Assembly: GCF_023716865.1 (NCBI RefSeq)
Contig: NZ_CP092417.1
Span: 2,148,001 to 2,212,000 of the forward strand
DNA length: 64,000 nt
Direction: 5' to 3'
DNA from: Endozoicomonas sp. SCSIO W0465
Lineage (GTDB): Bacteria; Pseudomonadota; Gammaproteobacteria; Pseudomonadales; Endozoicomonadaceae
A program made the position numbers and the translations under genes. Shown here piece after piece: positions 8,087 through 16,824 of the stretch. Position 1 is the stretch's first letter, and the number at the start of each line of letters is the position of its first letter. Below the pieces are notes generated by a model. That model was given only the letters and a program-made list of their open reading frames with translations. It was not told the origin of the DNA and did no database searches.

Positions 8087-9890
8087 CATTTCTTCCATCT
8101 GTAATGGTAAAGGCTTTCCCAAAGCCGGGGACGTGGACACGCTGCTGAAGCTACCGAGCCTCCAGAAGAATGGCCAGCTTGACCGGCAACTGCTGAGTTC
8201 CATTTCTTCCATGATGAGTAGCCGGGGCTTTCCCAAAGCCGGGGACGTGGACACGCTGCTGAAGCTACCGAGCCTCCAGAAGGATGGCCAGCTTGACCGG
8301 CAACTGCTGAGCTCCATTTCTTCCATGATGAGTAGCCGGGGCTTTCCCAAAGCCGGGGACGTGGACACGCTGCTGAAGCTACCGAGCCTCCAGAATAATG
8401 GCCAGCCTGACCAGCAACTGCTGAGCTCCATTTCTTCCATCTGTCATGGTAAAGGCTGTCCCGAAGCCGGGGACGTGGACTCGCTGCTGAAGCTACCGAG
8501 CCTCCAGAAGGATGGCCAGCTTGACCGGCAACTGCTGAGTTCCATTTCTTCTATCTGTAATGGTAAAGGCTTTCCCAAAGCCGGGGACGTGGACACGCTG
8601 TTGAAGCTACCGAGCCTCCAGAAGGAGGGCCAGCTTGACCGGCAACTGCTGAGTTCCATTTCTTCTATCTGTAATGGTAAAGGCTTTCCCAAAGCCGGGG
8701 ACGTGGACACGCTGCTGAAGCTACCGAGCCTCCAGAAGGATGGCCAACTTGACCGTCAACTGCTGAGCTCCATTTCTTCCATCTGTAATGGTAAAGGCTT
8801 TCCCAAAGCCGGGGACGTGGACACGCTGCTGAAGCTACCGAGCCTCCAGAAGGATGGCCGGCTTGACCGGCAACTGCTGAGCTCCATTTCTTCCATCTGT
8901 CATGGTAAAGGCTTTCCCAAAGCCGGGGAAGTGGACACGCTGCTGAAGCTACCGAGCCTCCAGAAGGATGGCCAGCTTGACCGGCAACTGCTGAGTTCCA
9001 TTTCTTCTATCTGTAATGGTAAAGGCTTTCCCAAAGCCGCGGACGTGGACACGCTTCTGAAGCTACCGAGCCTCCAAAAGGATGGCCAGCTTGACCGGCA
9101 ACTGCTGAGCTCCATTTCTTCCATGATGAGTAGCCGGGGCTTTCCCAAAGCCGGGGACGTTGACACGCTGCTTAAGCTACCGAGCCTCCGGAGGGATGGC
9201 CAGCTTGACCGGCAATTGTTGAACTCCATTTCTTCCATGATGAGTAGCCGGGGCTTTCCCAAAGCCGGGGAAGTGGACATGCTGCTGGACATGCTGCTGA
9301 AGCTACCGAGCCTCCGGAAGGATGGCCAGCTTGACCGGCAACTGCTGAGTTCCATTTCTTCCATGATGAGTAGCCGGGGCTTTCCCAAAGCCGGGGATGT
9401 GGACACGCTGCTGAAGCTACCGAGCCTCCACAAGAATGGCCAGCTTGACCGGCAACTGCTGAGCTGCATTTCTTCCATGATGATAAGCCGGGGCTTTCCC
9501 AAAACCGGGGATATAAACACGCTGCTGAAGCTACCAGACCTCCAGAAGGATGGCCAGCTTGACCGGCAACTGCTGAGCTCCATTTCTTCCATGATGAGTA
9601 GCCGGGGCTTTCCCAAAGCCGGGGACGTGGATACGCTGCTGAAGCTACCGAGCCTCCAGAAGGATGGCCAGCTTGACCGGCAACTGCTGAGATCCATTTC
9701 TTCCATCTGTCATGGTAAAGGCTTTCCGAACGAGAATTTTGTTTCACGAATTATAGAATCTATAGGTCTCAAGAATCTGGAACTACCAGAATATATTGAT
9801 GAACTCCTTTCATCAGAGAATTTTGTTATCGATGAAAACTTTTGGGATTCACTTTCAATAGATGAAATACTCTGACTCTTATCAAAAATC

Positions 9891-11498
9891 GTAACTGTTC
9901 AGCACCCCCACATAAATCTGGAATTTTCTGATTTTTATACCATCCTCTTAAGCACCATTTTTCCACAATATTCGCCAGCATGATTCCAGAACTACCCGCA
10001 ACTATGTCGGCTGAGATTCTCTTGAAAGAGAATGCAGAGCTGCGGATGAGAGTTGCCTGTCTGGAAGAGCGATGTCGAGAATTGGAAGAAAAGGTTGGCA
10101 AGAACAGTCAAAACAGCAGCAAGCCGCCATCGTCTGATGGTTATCAAAAACCTTGTAAAAACAGTAATTCTCCAGATCATTCTGACGACCTTTCCGCAGA
10201 TAAAGGTACCGATCCATCGGATGAAAAACCCAATCCTAAAAGTCTGAGACAGTCTTCTGGTAATAAAGCCGGTGGAAAGAAAGGGCATCAGGGCACTTGT
10301 CTTAAACAGGTCGATATCCCTGACTATATTGAGTACCTTCCGGTTAAAGAATGCAATAAATGTCAGGCGTCTCTTCTTGATAGTGAGCCGGTCAAATATA
10401 TTGAACGACAGGTGTTTGAACCAGGGAGACCGGGTGAATTTGAAGTAACGGCCCATAGAGCTGAAGTAAAAATCTGCACTTGTGGTTGTCGGAATCAGGC
10501 TGAATTCCCGGAAGGTGTTACCGCTGCCGCACAATATGGCTCAGCCACACAGGCTATGGCCGTCTATCTTAACCAATACCATTTCCTGCCTTTTAAGCGC
10601 GTGTCAGAGTATTTTAATACTCTCTATAAAATGAGTGTAAGTGCAGGCACTGTCGCCAATTTTGTGGCCAGAACCTATGAAAATCTGGCTTCTACTGAAG
10701 AGGTTATTCGTGACGCCTTGCGGGAATCGTCTGTTGCCGGAGCCGATGAAACGGGTATGCGGGCCGAGGGCTCTTTGCACTGGCTACACGTTATGCGGGA
10801 TGAACAATGGACGCTCTACTACTTGTCTGAAAAGCGAGGTCGTGAGGCCATGGACACGATGGGCATACTGCTAACATTTGCAGGCGTTCTGGTTCATGAT
10901 CATTGGAAATCCTATTTTGCATATGCGGCAACTCACGTACTTTGCAATGCCCATCACCTGAGGGAGCTTTTGGGTGTTGTTGATAGGGACAGCAATCAAC
11001 TGGCGTTGCGATTGATGAAGCTACTGAGGCTTTCCTGGCATTACTGCAAGGGCTTTAAGACCATAGGTATGCTACAGATGCCAAGTGTTGTCTGTGAACG
11101 AATCGAGAAGATTTATGACCGGTTGCTTCAGCGGGCTCTAATGAAAGAAGTCGTCTATATGGAGAAGCAACGAGAGGAGCTTAAGCGCAAGAAAGTCAAG
11201 AATACTAAAGCTTACAATCTCTTCAAACGACTCACTGAGTTCAAGGCTGAGACACTGCGCTTCATGTCAGATTTTACCATTCCCTTCGATAACAATGGCA
11301 GTGAGCGGGATGTTCGAATGGCCAAGTTAAAGCAGAAAATCTCAGGCTGCTTCAGGAGTGCAGACGGTGGTTCTATGTTTGCACGGATTCGCAGCTATTT
11401 GTCGTCTGCCAGAAAACAGGGAATGGACATATATCAATCACTTCATAGAGCTGTTCGGAATTACTGTAATATGCCTTTGCTCAGTGCTGAATAGTTAC
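9891..11498 (+). mobile_element. IS66-family insertion sequence, copy 2 (1608 bp)
   Basis: This copy is the same as copy 1 but in the opposite orientation. It is flanked by the exact 8-bp duplication CAAAAATC (9883-9890 and 11499-11506). It landed just after the stop codon of repeat gene C, in sequence that is also found 3' of genes A and B, and so separates gene C from its original downstream region. Confidence 0.95.
9980..11494 (+). CDS. IS66-family transposase (TnpC type), copy 2
   Basis: The 504-aa protein is identical to the copy at 4967-6481: N-terminal coiled coil, zinc-binding Cys clusters, DDE core with GADETGMR and HDHWKSYF, and the C-terminal SERDVRMAKLKQK block. It is intact and probably active, since four copies with undamaged target duplications occur in 64 kb. 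Confidence 0.95.
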   Translation: MIPELPATMSAEILLKENAELRMRVACLEERCRELEEKVGKNSQNSSKPPSSDGYQKPCKNSNSPDHSDDLSADKGTDPSDEKPNPKSLRQSSGNKAGGKKGHQGTCLKQVDIPDYIEYLPVKECNKCQASLLDSEPVKYIERQVFEPGRPGEFEVTAHRAEVKICTCGCRNQAEFPEGVTAAAQYGSATQAMAVYLNQYHFLPFKRVSEYFNTLYKMSVSAGTVANFVARTYENLASTEEVIRDALRESSVAGADETGMRAEGSLHWLHVMRDEQWTLYYLSEKRGREAMDTMGILLTFAGVLVHDHWKSYFAYAATHVLCNAHHLRELLGVVDRDSNQLALRLMKLLRLSWHYCKGFKTIGMLQMPSVVCERIEKIYDRLLQRALMKEVVYMEKQREELKRKKVKNTKAYNLFKRLTEFKAETLRFMSDFTIPFDNNGSERDVRMAKLKQKISGCFRSADGGSMFARIRSYLSSARKQGMDIYQSLHRAVRNYCNMPLLSAE

Positions 11499-11695
11499 CA
11501 AAAATCATTTATCGAGGTCCATGGGTGGTGGAGTAAACTTACGAAGTTTTCCCGACTTTTGCTGTCTGTGCTCTCGAACCAGGCAAAGGATCCGTTATTG
11601 ATGATGTTGCAGTAACGTGATATTGGTGCAGAACGCAGGCCTGCAGCATTGGCCCGTAATGATGTCCATAAAGCCATGCTGAGAGGTAGTCTGAC
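11499..11695. other. short region after IS66 copy 2, unidentified gene relic possible
   Basis: After the target duplication, the sequence no longer matches the regions downstream of genes A and B. A 60-codon minus-strand frame (11495-11677, containing SFAWFESTDSKSREN) starts at an ATG set in aaagccatgctgagagg. The same context precedes the IS66-type remnants at 1649 and 4568. This suggests another decayed transposon fragment, but I cannot name the family. Confidence 0.25.
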
Positions 11696-12190
11696 TCAGG
11701 CTCTGGCGCTGCTGAATGCCCTCATTTTCAAAGGCAGGGTCAACAAAGTACTCAGTAGCAGTGCAGTCAGCACACTGTAAACCAGATCATTTATTGACAG
11801 TGGAATGCCCGGCTTAAAGTTTTCCAGTACTTTTTCCAGCGTTCTCCACTGTTTGGGTGAACTGATAAACCAGGCCCGCTCAAAGTAGTTGCCGTTAATT
11901 AAAGTAGCCAGTGATTGGGTCAGTTCTTTATAGTCCTGCAATGTCTGCTGCTTTTGTCGGGCATCGTCTTTTATCAAGGCATTAGGATTCTGTAACAGAT
12001 CATTAATCATCCCGAATTCATCAGGGTATCCATGCCTGGCTGCCGTGTTGCGGAAACCTTCAACCTGGTGTCTTGTCGCTTCGTAGTAGCCACTCAGGTA
12101 TTGCACATAGTGGTCAGACACCACAGGAACCTGCATTGCGATCAACATTAAGCCGCCAAACAGTAGTTTATCGAGTAAGTTAACAATCAA
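11696..12190 (-). CDS. DUF2937 family membrane protein
   Basis: The protein has 164 aa, with a hydrophobic N-terminal segment (LLFGGLMLIAMQVPVV), a long soluble helical middle and a second hydrophobic segment near the C-terminus (SVLTALLLSTLLTLPL). The VPxVSDHYxQ pattern after the first helix, the middle of about 110 residues and the overall size fit the uncharacterised DUF2937 family. The Arg/Lys distribution suggests that the middle part is periplasmic. No function is known. It sits between two inverted IS66 copies with the dehydrogenase gene at 12338-13081 upstream on the same strand, 147 bp away, so co-transcription is possible but unproven. Confidence 0.55.
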   Translation of the reverse strand: MIVNLLDKLLFGGLMLIAMQVPVVSDHYVQYLSGYYEATRHQVEGFRNTAARHGYPDEFGMINDLLQNPNALIKDDARQKQQTLQDYKELTQSLATLINGNYFERAWFISSPKQWRTLEKVLENFKPGIPLSINDLVYSVLTALLLSTLLTLPLKMRAFSSARA

Positions 12191-12308
12191 GTTTGCTCCT
12201 GTTTATCCATTGGATAACGATTCACCCCATTCCTTTTATCTTATTATATCCACCCGCTGTAGCAAGGGATCAGGAGGCAATGCAGTTCACGTTTTCTACC
12301 GGGATACC

Positions 12309-12330
12309 TGATCGGGTCAGTGCCCGATCA
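12309..12330. terminator. hairpin downstream of the SDR gene, possible terminator
   Basis: TGATCGGG and CCCGATCA form an 8-bp perfect stem with a 6-base loop, located 8 bp past the stop codon of the minus-strand SDR gene. No clear U-tract follows on that strand, so a Rho-independent role is uncertain. Confidence 0.35.
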
Positions 12331-12337
12331 AAAGACC

Positions 12338-13081
12338 CTACTGACAGGTATAGCCGCCATCAACCGGCACCAGCGCACCGGTCATAAAGCTGTTTTCAGA
12401 AGACAACAGGTAACAGGCCAGACTGGCAATTTCGGCGGGTTTGGCAATTCGTTTCATTGGTTGGGCCGTTTTCAACCGGTTAAGCGTTTCTGTCTCACTG
12501 ACACCACTCAGCTGGTTTAATTCGCCAACCGCATTTTTCAGAATACCGGTTTCACAGGTTCCCGGGCAGATACAGTTCACCCGGATGTTAAAGGGTGCGT
12601 AATCAATAGCTGTGCTTTTTGCCAGCTGAGCAACGGCGCCTTTACTCATGCCATAGACCGCACTGCTACCTTTGCCAACAAACGATTGGTCAGACCCCAT
12701 GAGCAGAACTGATCCACATTGCTGTTTTCTCATCACGGGAAGCACTGTTTTTAAGAGGTAGAAAATACCGAAACAATTAACACCGATGACTCTCTGCATC
12801 TCTTCAACCGTCGTGTCTTCAATCGTTCCAACCTTATGAATACCGGCATTGGCAAAGAGAGCATCGATTTTCCCTTCAGCGGCAGTGATACTTTGGACAG
12901 CATTCTGAACCTGGTCAAAACTGGACACATCACAGTGAATAAACCTGGAACCTACGGCTTCCGAGTCAACGATATCGAGGTTATACACTCTGGCTCCTTC
13001 CCCGGAAAGCCTTTGACCTGTTGCCAAACCAATCCCCGAAGTGCCACCACTGACTATCACTACTTTATGTTGAAATCGCAT
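12338..13081 (-). CDS. short-chain dehydrogenase/reductase (SDR family)
   Basis: This is a classical SDR of about 247 aa. The Rossmann NAD(P) motif SGGTSGIGLA is near the N-terminus, ANAGIHK is the NAG motif, the catalytic Ser is in LLMGSDQS, and Tyr/Lys are in VYGMSKGAV. The C-terminal GALVPVDGGY is typical of FabG-like members. An Asp at the end of the second strand (NLDIVD) favours NAD over NADP. I take the ATG at 13081 (MRFQHKVVIVSGG), because the 13 residues added by an upstream start at 13120 lie outside the conserved fold. The substrate cannot be predicted. The gene lies between inverted IS66 copies. Confidence 0.85.
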   Translation of the reverse strand: MRFQHKVVIVSGGTSGIGLATGQRLSGEGARVYNLDIVDSEAVGSRFIHCDVSSFDQVQNAVQSITAAEGKIDALFANAGIHKVGTIEDTTVEEMQRVIGVNCFGIFYLLKTVLPVMRKQQCGSVLLMGSDQSFVGKGSSAVYGMSKGAVAQLAKSTAIDYAPFNIRVNCICPGTCETGILKNAVGELNQLSGVSETETLNRLKTAQPMKRIAKPAEIASLACYLLSSENSFMTGALVPVDGGYTCQ

Positions 13082-13186
13082 CACTACCCATCCCATCGGG
13101 AAAGGCTCAAGAATAGTCACAGCCTGACATTTCAGCCATCCGCTTTTTGTCTGTTATGCTTCCCGGTGGAAATACATTCGCTGATT

Positions 13187-14794
13187 GTAACTATTCAGCA
13201 CTGAGCAAAGGCATATTACAGTAATTCCGAACAGCTCTATGAAGTGATTGATATATGTCCATTCCCTGTTTTCTGGCAGACGACAAATAGCTGCGAATCC
13301 GTGCAAACATAGAACCACCGTCTGCACTCCTGAAGCAGCCTGAGATTTTCTGCTTTAACTTGGCCATTCGAACATCCCGCTCACTGCCATTGTTATCGAA
13401 GGGAATGGTAAAATCTGACATGAAGCGCAGTGTCTCAGCCTTGAACTCAGTGAGTCGTTTGAAGAGATTGTAAGCTTTAGTATTCTTGACTTTCTTGCGC
13501 TTAAGCTCCTCTCGTTGCTTCTCCATATAGACGACTTCTTTCATTAGAGCCCGCTGAAGCAACCGGTCATAAATCTTCTCGATTCGTTCACAGACAACAC
13601 TTGGCATCTGTAGCATACCTATGGTCTTAAAGCCCTTGCAGTAATGCCAGGAAAGCCTCAGTAGCTTCATCAATCGCAACGCCAGTTGATTGCTGTCCCT
13701 ATCAACAACACCCAAAAGCTCCCTCAGGTGATGGGCATTGCAAAGTACGTGAGTTGCCGCATATGCAAAATAGGATTTCCAATGATCATGAACCAGAACG
13801 CCTGCAAATGTTAGCAGTATGCCCATCGTGTCCATGGCCTCACGACCTCGCTTTTCAGACAAGTAGTAGAGCGTCCATTGTTCATCCCGCATAACGTGTA
13901 GCCAGTGCAAAGAGCCCTCGGCCCGCATACCCGTTTCATCGGCTCCGGCAACAGACGATTCCCGCAAGGCGTCACGAATAACCTCTTCAGTAGAAGCCAG
14001 ATTTTCATAGGTTCTGGCCACAAAATTGGCGACAGTGCCTGCACTTACACTCATTTTATAGAGAGTATTAAAATACTCTGACACGCGCTTAAAAGGCAGG
14101 AAATGGTATTGGTTAAGATAGACGGCCATAGCCTGTGTGGCTGAGCCATATTGTGCGGCAGCGGTAACACCTTCCGGGAATTCAGCCTGATTCCGACAAC
14201 CACAAGTGCAGATTTTTACTTCAGCTCTATGGGCCGTTACTTCAAATTCACCCGGTCTCCCTGGTTCAAACACCTGTCGTTCAATATATTTGACCGGCTC
14301 ACTATCAAGAAGAGACGCCTGACATTTATTGCATTCTTTAACCGGAAGGTACTCAATATAGTCAGGGATATCGACCTGTTTAAGACAAGTGCCCTGATGC
14401 CCTTTCTTTCCACCGGCTTTATTACCAGAAGACTGTCTCAGACTTTTAGGATTGGGTTTTTCATCCGATGGATCGGTACCTTTATCTGCGGAAAGGTCGT
14501 CAGAATGATCTGGAGAATTACTGTTTTTACAAGGTTTTTGATAACCATCAGACGATGGCGGCTTGCTGCTGTTTTGACTGTTCTTGCCAACCTTTTCTTC
14601 CAATTCTCGACATCGCTCTTCCAGACAGGCAACTCTCATCCGCAGCTCTGCATTCTCTTTCAAGAGAATCTCAGCCGACATAGTTGCGGGTAGTTCTGGA
14701 ATCATGCTGGCGAATATTGTGGAAAAATGGTGCTTAAGAGGATGGTATAAAAATCAGAAAATTCCAGATTTATGTGGGGGTGCTGAACAGTTAC
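13187..14794 (-). mobile_element. IS66-family insertion sequence, copy 3 (1608 bp)
   Basis: The ends are the same as in copy 1. The exact 8-bp duplication is CGCTGATT (13179-13186 and 14795-14802). It is upstream of and in the same orientation as the SDR gene, so it separates that gene from whatever lay upstream. Confidence 0.95.
13191..14705 (-). CDS. IS66-family transposase (TnpC type), copy 3
   Basis: This 504-aa transposase is identical in protein sequence to copies 1 and 2. The coiled-coil N-terminus, the zinc-binding Cys motifs, the DDE core (GADETGMR, HDHWKSYF) and the C-terminal IPFDNNGSERD block are all present. Confidence 0.95.
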   Translation of the reverse strand: MIPELPATMSAEILLKENAELRMRVACLEERCRELEEKVGKNSQNSSKPPSSDGYQKPCKNSNSPDHSDDLSADKGTDPSDEKPNPKSLRQSSGNKAGGKKGHQGTCLKQVDIPDYIEYLPVKECNKCQASLLDSEPVKYIERQVFEPGRPGEFEVTAHRAEVKICTCGCRNQAEFPEGVTAAAQYGSATQAMAVYLNQYHFLPFKRVSEYFNTLYKMSVSAGTVANFVARTYENLASTEEVIRDALRESSVAGADETGMRAEGSLHWLHVMRDEQWTLYYLSEKRGREAMDTMGILLTFAGVLVHDHWKSYFAYAATHVLCNAHHLRELLGVVDRDSNQLALRLMKLLRLSWHYCKGFKTIGMLQMPSVVCERIEKIYDRLLQRALMKEVVYMEKQREELKRKKVKNTKAYNLFKRLTEFKAETLRFMSDFTIPFDNNGSERDVRMAKLKQKISGCFRSADGGSMFARIRSYLSSARKQGMDIYQSLHRAVRNYCNMPLLSAE

Positions 14795-14860
14795 CGCTGA
14801 TTTAATCAATAAGTAGCTGGCCATATGGAATCGAATATTTCTGGCTTCTTGGGCTGGTAC

Positions 14861-15969
14861 GGCTAAGTTACCGTTAATGGTTGAATCAGCTAAACTCCCA
14901 TAAAATCTACGTTGTAGGGGAGTGATATGCAATCTGAACTCTTCCAGAATTTTATTGATTCCATTTCAACATTAACCAGTGAACAGCGAGACATTCTTAA
15001 CAACTCGCTCCTTAGTACTCAAATAGAGGTTACCGAGGTAGTAGAAACCACTGACTCTGAACCTGTTTACAGTGAATCTATACCCAATAACGATAATGCA
15101 ACACCTGACGTAGAAAAGAGCATACTTGCCCAATTTGCCGAAAACCCCAGGTGCCCCAAATGCAAAAGCCATAGCGTTGGTCGCTGGGGCATACGAAATG
15201 GCCGACAGCGCTACCACTGCAAGACTTGCGACTCAACGTTTAACGCCTTTAGTGGAACGCCTTTGGCAAGGCTCAGGCACCCTGAAAAATGGAACAAGTA
15301 CCTCGCAGGTATGACTCACTCTATGGTCTTGCGACCAGCTGCTGCTGAGAATGCCATTGACTTGAAAACTGCGTTCCGCTGGCGTCACCGCTTTCTTGAA
15401 GTGATTAATAATGATCAAGCAGAAGAGCTTTGTGGCATTACTGAGCTTGATGAAACATTTTTCCGTGAATCCTTCAAAGGGCAAAGAGAAGGCCTTCCAC
15501 GGCCAACCCGAAAGCGGGGTAATGATCCCAACAAAGCCCGAAAAGTCCCGGTAATGGTGGCTCGGGACCGTAATCGAAATACCGTTGACGGTGTATTAGA
15601 AAACGAAAGTGCTAATGAATTGTGCAGGCATTTAAATGGCCGCATATCGATACAGGCCACGGTCTGTGCGGATGCACACCTCGCTCACGAAAAACTTGCT
15701 GACAAGCTTGGATTTGTCTTCAAGGAGCTGGTGACATCAGCAGGTCAACATGTTGTTGAAGGCATCTACCACATCCAGACTGTAAATTCTTATCACAGTC
15801 ATTTAAAACGCTGGATTGGCGGCGTATTCCAAGGGGTTGCAACTCGTTACCTTCCCCATTATCTGGCCTGGAGGCGAGAACTGACGGCAGCAAAAAAATT
15901 AACTGTTGGCCGGTTGATCAGCAGAATTACTGAACATTGGTGCTTCCAACCATTAACGGTAACTTAGCC
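14861..15969 (+). mobile_element. IS1595-like insertion sequence, copy 2 (1109 bp)
   Basis: It has the same perfect 23-bp terminal inverted repeats as copy 1 (GGCTAAGTTACCG at the ends). The 9-bp target duplication is GGCTGGTAC (14852-14860 and 15970-15978). It is inserted inside the MITE-like repeat. Confidence 0.93.
14927..15967 (+). CDS. IS1595-like (ISXO2-type) transposase, copy 2
   Basis: The 346-aa protein matches the product at 7044-8084: zinc ribbon CPKCKSHS and CKTCDS, catalytic motifs TELDET and CADAH, and the Asn block VNSYHSHLKRW. The DNA differs from copy 1 at a few synonymous positions, so the copies are recent but not identical. Confidence 0.92.
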   Translation: MQSELFQNFIDSISTLTSEQRDILNNSLLSTQIEVTEVVETTDSEPVYSESIPNNDNATPDVEKSILAQFAENPRCPKCKSHSVGRWGIRNGRQRYHCKTCDSTFNAFSGTPLARLRHPEKWNKYLAGMTHSMVLRPAAAENAIDLKTAFRWRHRFLEVINNDQAEELCGITELDETFFRESFKGQREGLPRPTRKRGNDPNKARKVPVMVARDRNRNTVDGVLENESANELCRHLNGRISIQATVCADAHLAHEKLADKLGFVFKELVTSAGQHVVEGIYHIQTVNSYHSHLKRWIGGVFQGVATRYLPHYLAWRRELTAAKKLTVGRLISRITEHWCFQPLTVT

Positions 15970-16116
15970 GGCTGGTACTATGTGAGGCGCAACGGAGGAA
16001 GCATAGCCGTAGCTATGTGACCGGAGTTGTAACGAAGCAGAGTGCCGGCACAAGGAGTCAGAAATATATGATTTCATATGGTTAGCTACTTACTCTACTA
16101 ACTCAAGGTCGTTACG

Positions 16117-16716
16117 TTGTCTGCATATCTTTCCGGTTTCTCTCTCAGCTTGTCATTAATCCTGGCCATTGGTTCTCAAAATGCCTTTATATTAAAACAG
16201 GGAATCAGGAAGCATTGTGTGTTTCTGGTCTGTCTGCTCTGTGCATTTTCCGATGCGCTGCTGATTTCTCTGGGCGTTGCTGGCTTTGGCGTGGTGGTTG
16301 AACAGTTCCCGGAAATTGAGGTATTTGCCCGCTACGGGGGAGCGGCTTTTCTTTTTGGCTATGCCCTGTTGAGTTTCCGCTCTGCTTTCACCGAAACCCA
16401 TGCCCTTGATGAAAATGCCAGTATTCCACAATCCAAATGGAAGACCATAGCCCTCTGCCTGGCTTTTACCTGGCTGAACCCGCATGTGTATTTGGATACT
16501 GTCGTGCTTCTGGGTTCCATCTCAACCCAGTATGAAGGGCAGCAGCTGGAGTTTTTGCTGGGGGCCATCACTGCCTCTTTCACGTTCTTTTTCAGCCTGG
16601 GCTATGGTGCCCGACTGCTAAGTCCGCTGTTTGAAAACCCGAAATCCTGGCAAGTACTGGAATTTGTTGTGGGCCTGACCATGCTGACCATTGCCAGTTC
16701 TCTCGTACTCATCTGA
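16117..16716 (+). CDS. argO: LysE/ArgO family amino-acid exporter
   Basis: This 199-aa inner-membrane protein has about six hydrophobic segments. The family signature GSQNAFILKQGIRK occurs in helix 1, and a second conserved block, LAFTWLNPHVYLDT, closely matches E. coli ArgO (about 211 aa), which exports arginine by the proton gradient. I take the TTG start at 16117 because aagg lies at the right distance and the N-terminus aligns with ArgO. Substrate assignment to Arg rather than Lys is tentative. The start is only about 25 bp from the MITE-like element, which may carry or disturb its promoter. Confidence 0.85.
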   Translation: MSAYLSGFSLSLSLILAIGSQNAFILKQGIRKHCVFLVCLLCAFSDALLISLGVAGFGVVVEQFPEIEVFARYGGAAFLFGYALLSFRSAFTETHALDENASIPQSKWKTIALCLAFTWLNPHVYLDTVVLLGSISTQYEGQQLEFLLGAITASFTFFFSLGYGARLLSPLFENPKSWQVLEFVVGLTMLTIASSLVLI

Positions 16717-16824
16717 ACTGTTTTTTTCGAAACGTCACTTGACCTGGCTATTGCTTCATGGTTTATCGTGCCACCTGTCCGGAAACAGCCAGATGCAATG
16801 TGATTTTTCAGGAGGCGTAGAAAC

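Larger units (their letters stand above)
4766..9875 (+). pseudogene. 38-aa tandem-repeat gene C, split by an IS66 copy and an IS1595-like copy
   Basis: The gene lies in three pieces. 4766-4962 holds the N-terminal leader, nearly identical to gene B. 6571-6977 holds the NLS-like cluster and degenerate repeats. 8087-9875 holds the array and tail. Removing each element with one copy of its target duplication (1616 and 1118 bp) restores a continuous 2376-bp frame of 791 codons, so no other lesion is needed to explain the inactivation. The rebuilt array has 14 full repeats with pairs NG, SS, SS, HG, NG, NG, NG, HG, NG, SS, SS, SS, IS, SS and a terminal HG half repeat. Repeat 11 is 42 aa because of a 12-bp internal duplication (MLLD). 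In the tail, FDFDEN has become FVIDEN. The last piece could still give a repeat-only fragment, but no good start is visible. Confidence 0.85.
14810..16092. repeat. MITE-like inverted-repeat element split by IS1595-like copy 2
   Basis: The left end taagtagctggccatatgg (14810 onward) and the right end (16056-16092) are inverted repeats of about 37 bp with six mismatches. Without the inserted IS and one target duplication, the element would be about 165 bp with no coding capacity. The left end occurs again at 21291-21332. This is typical of a non-autonomous transposable element; the parent family is unknown. Confidence 0.6.

Noticed and set aside
13187..14794. IS66 copies 2 and 3 as a single composite transposon
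   Set aside because: Each has its own 8-bp target duplication, so both inserted independently.
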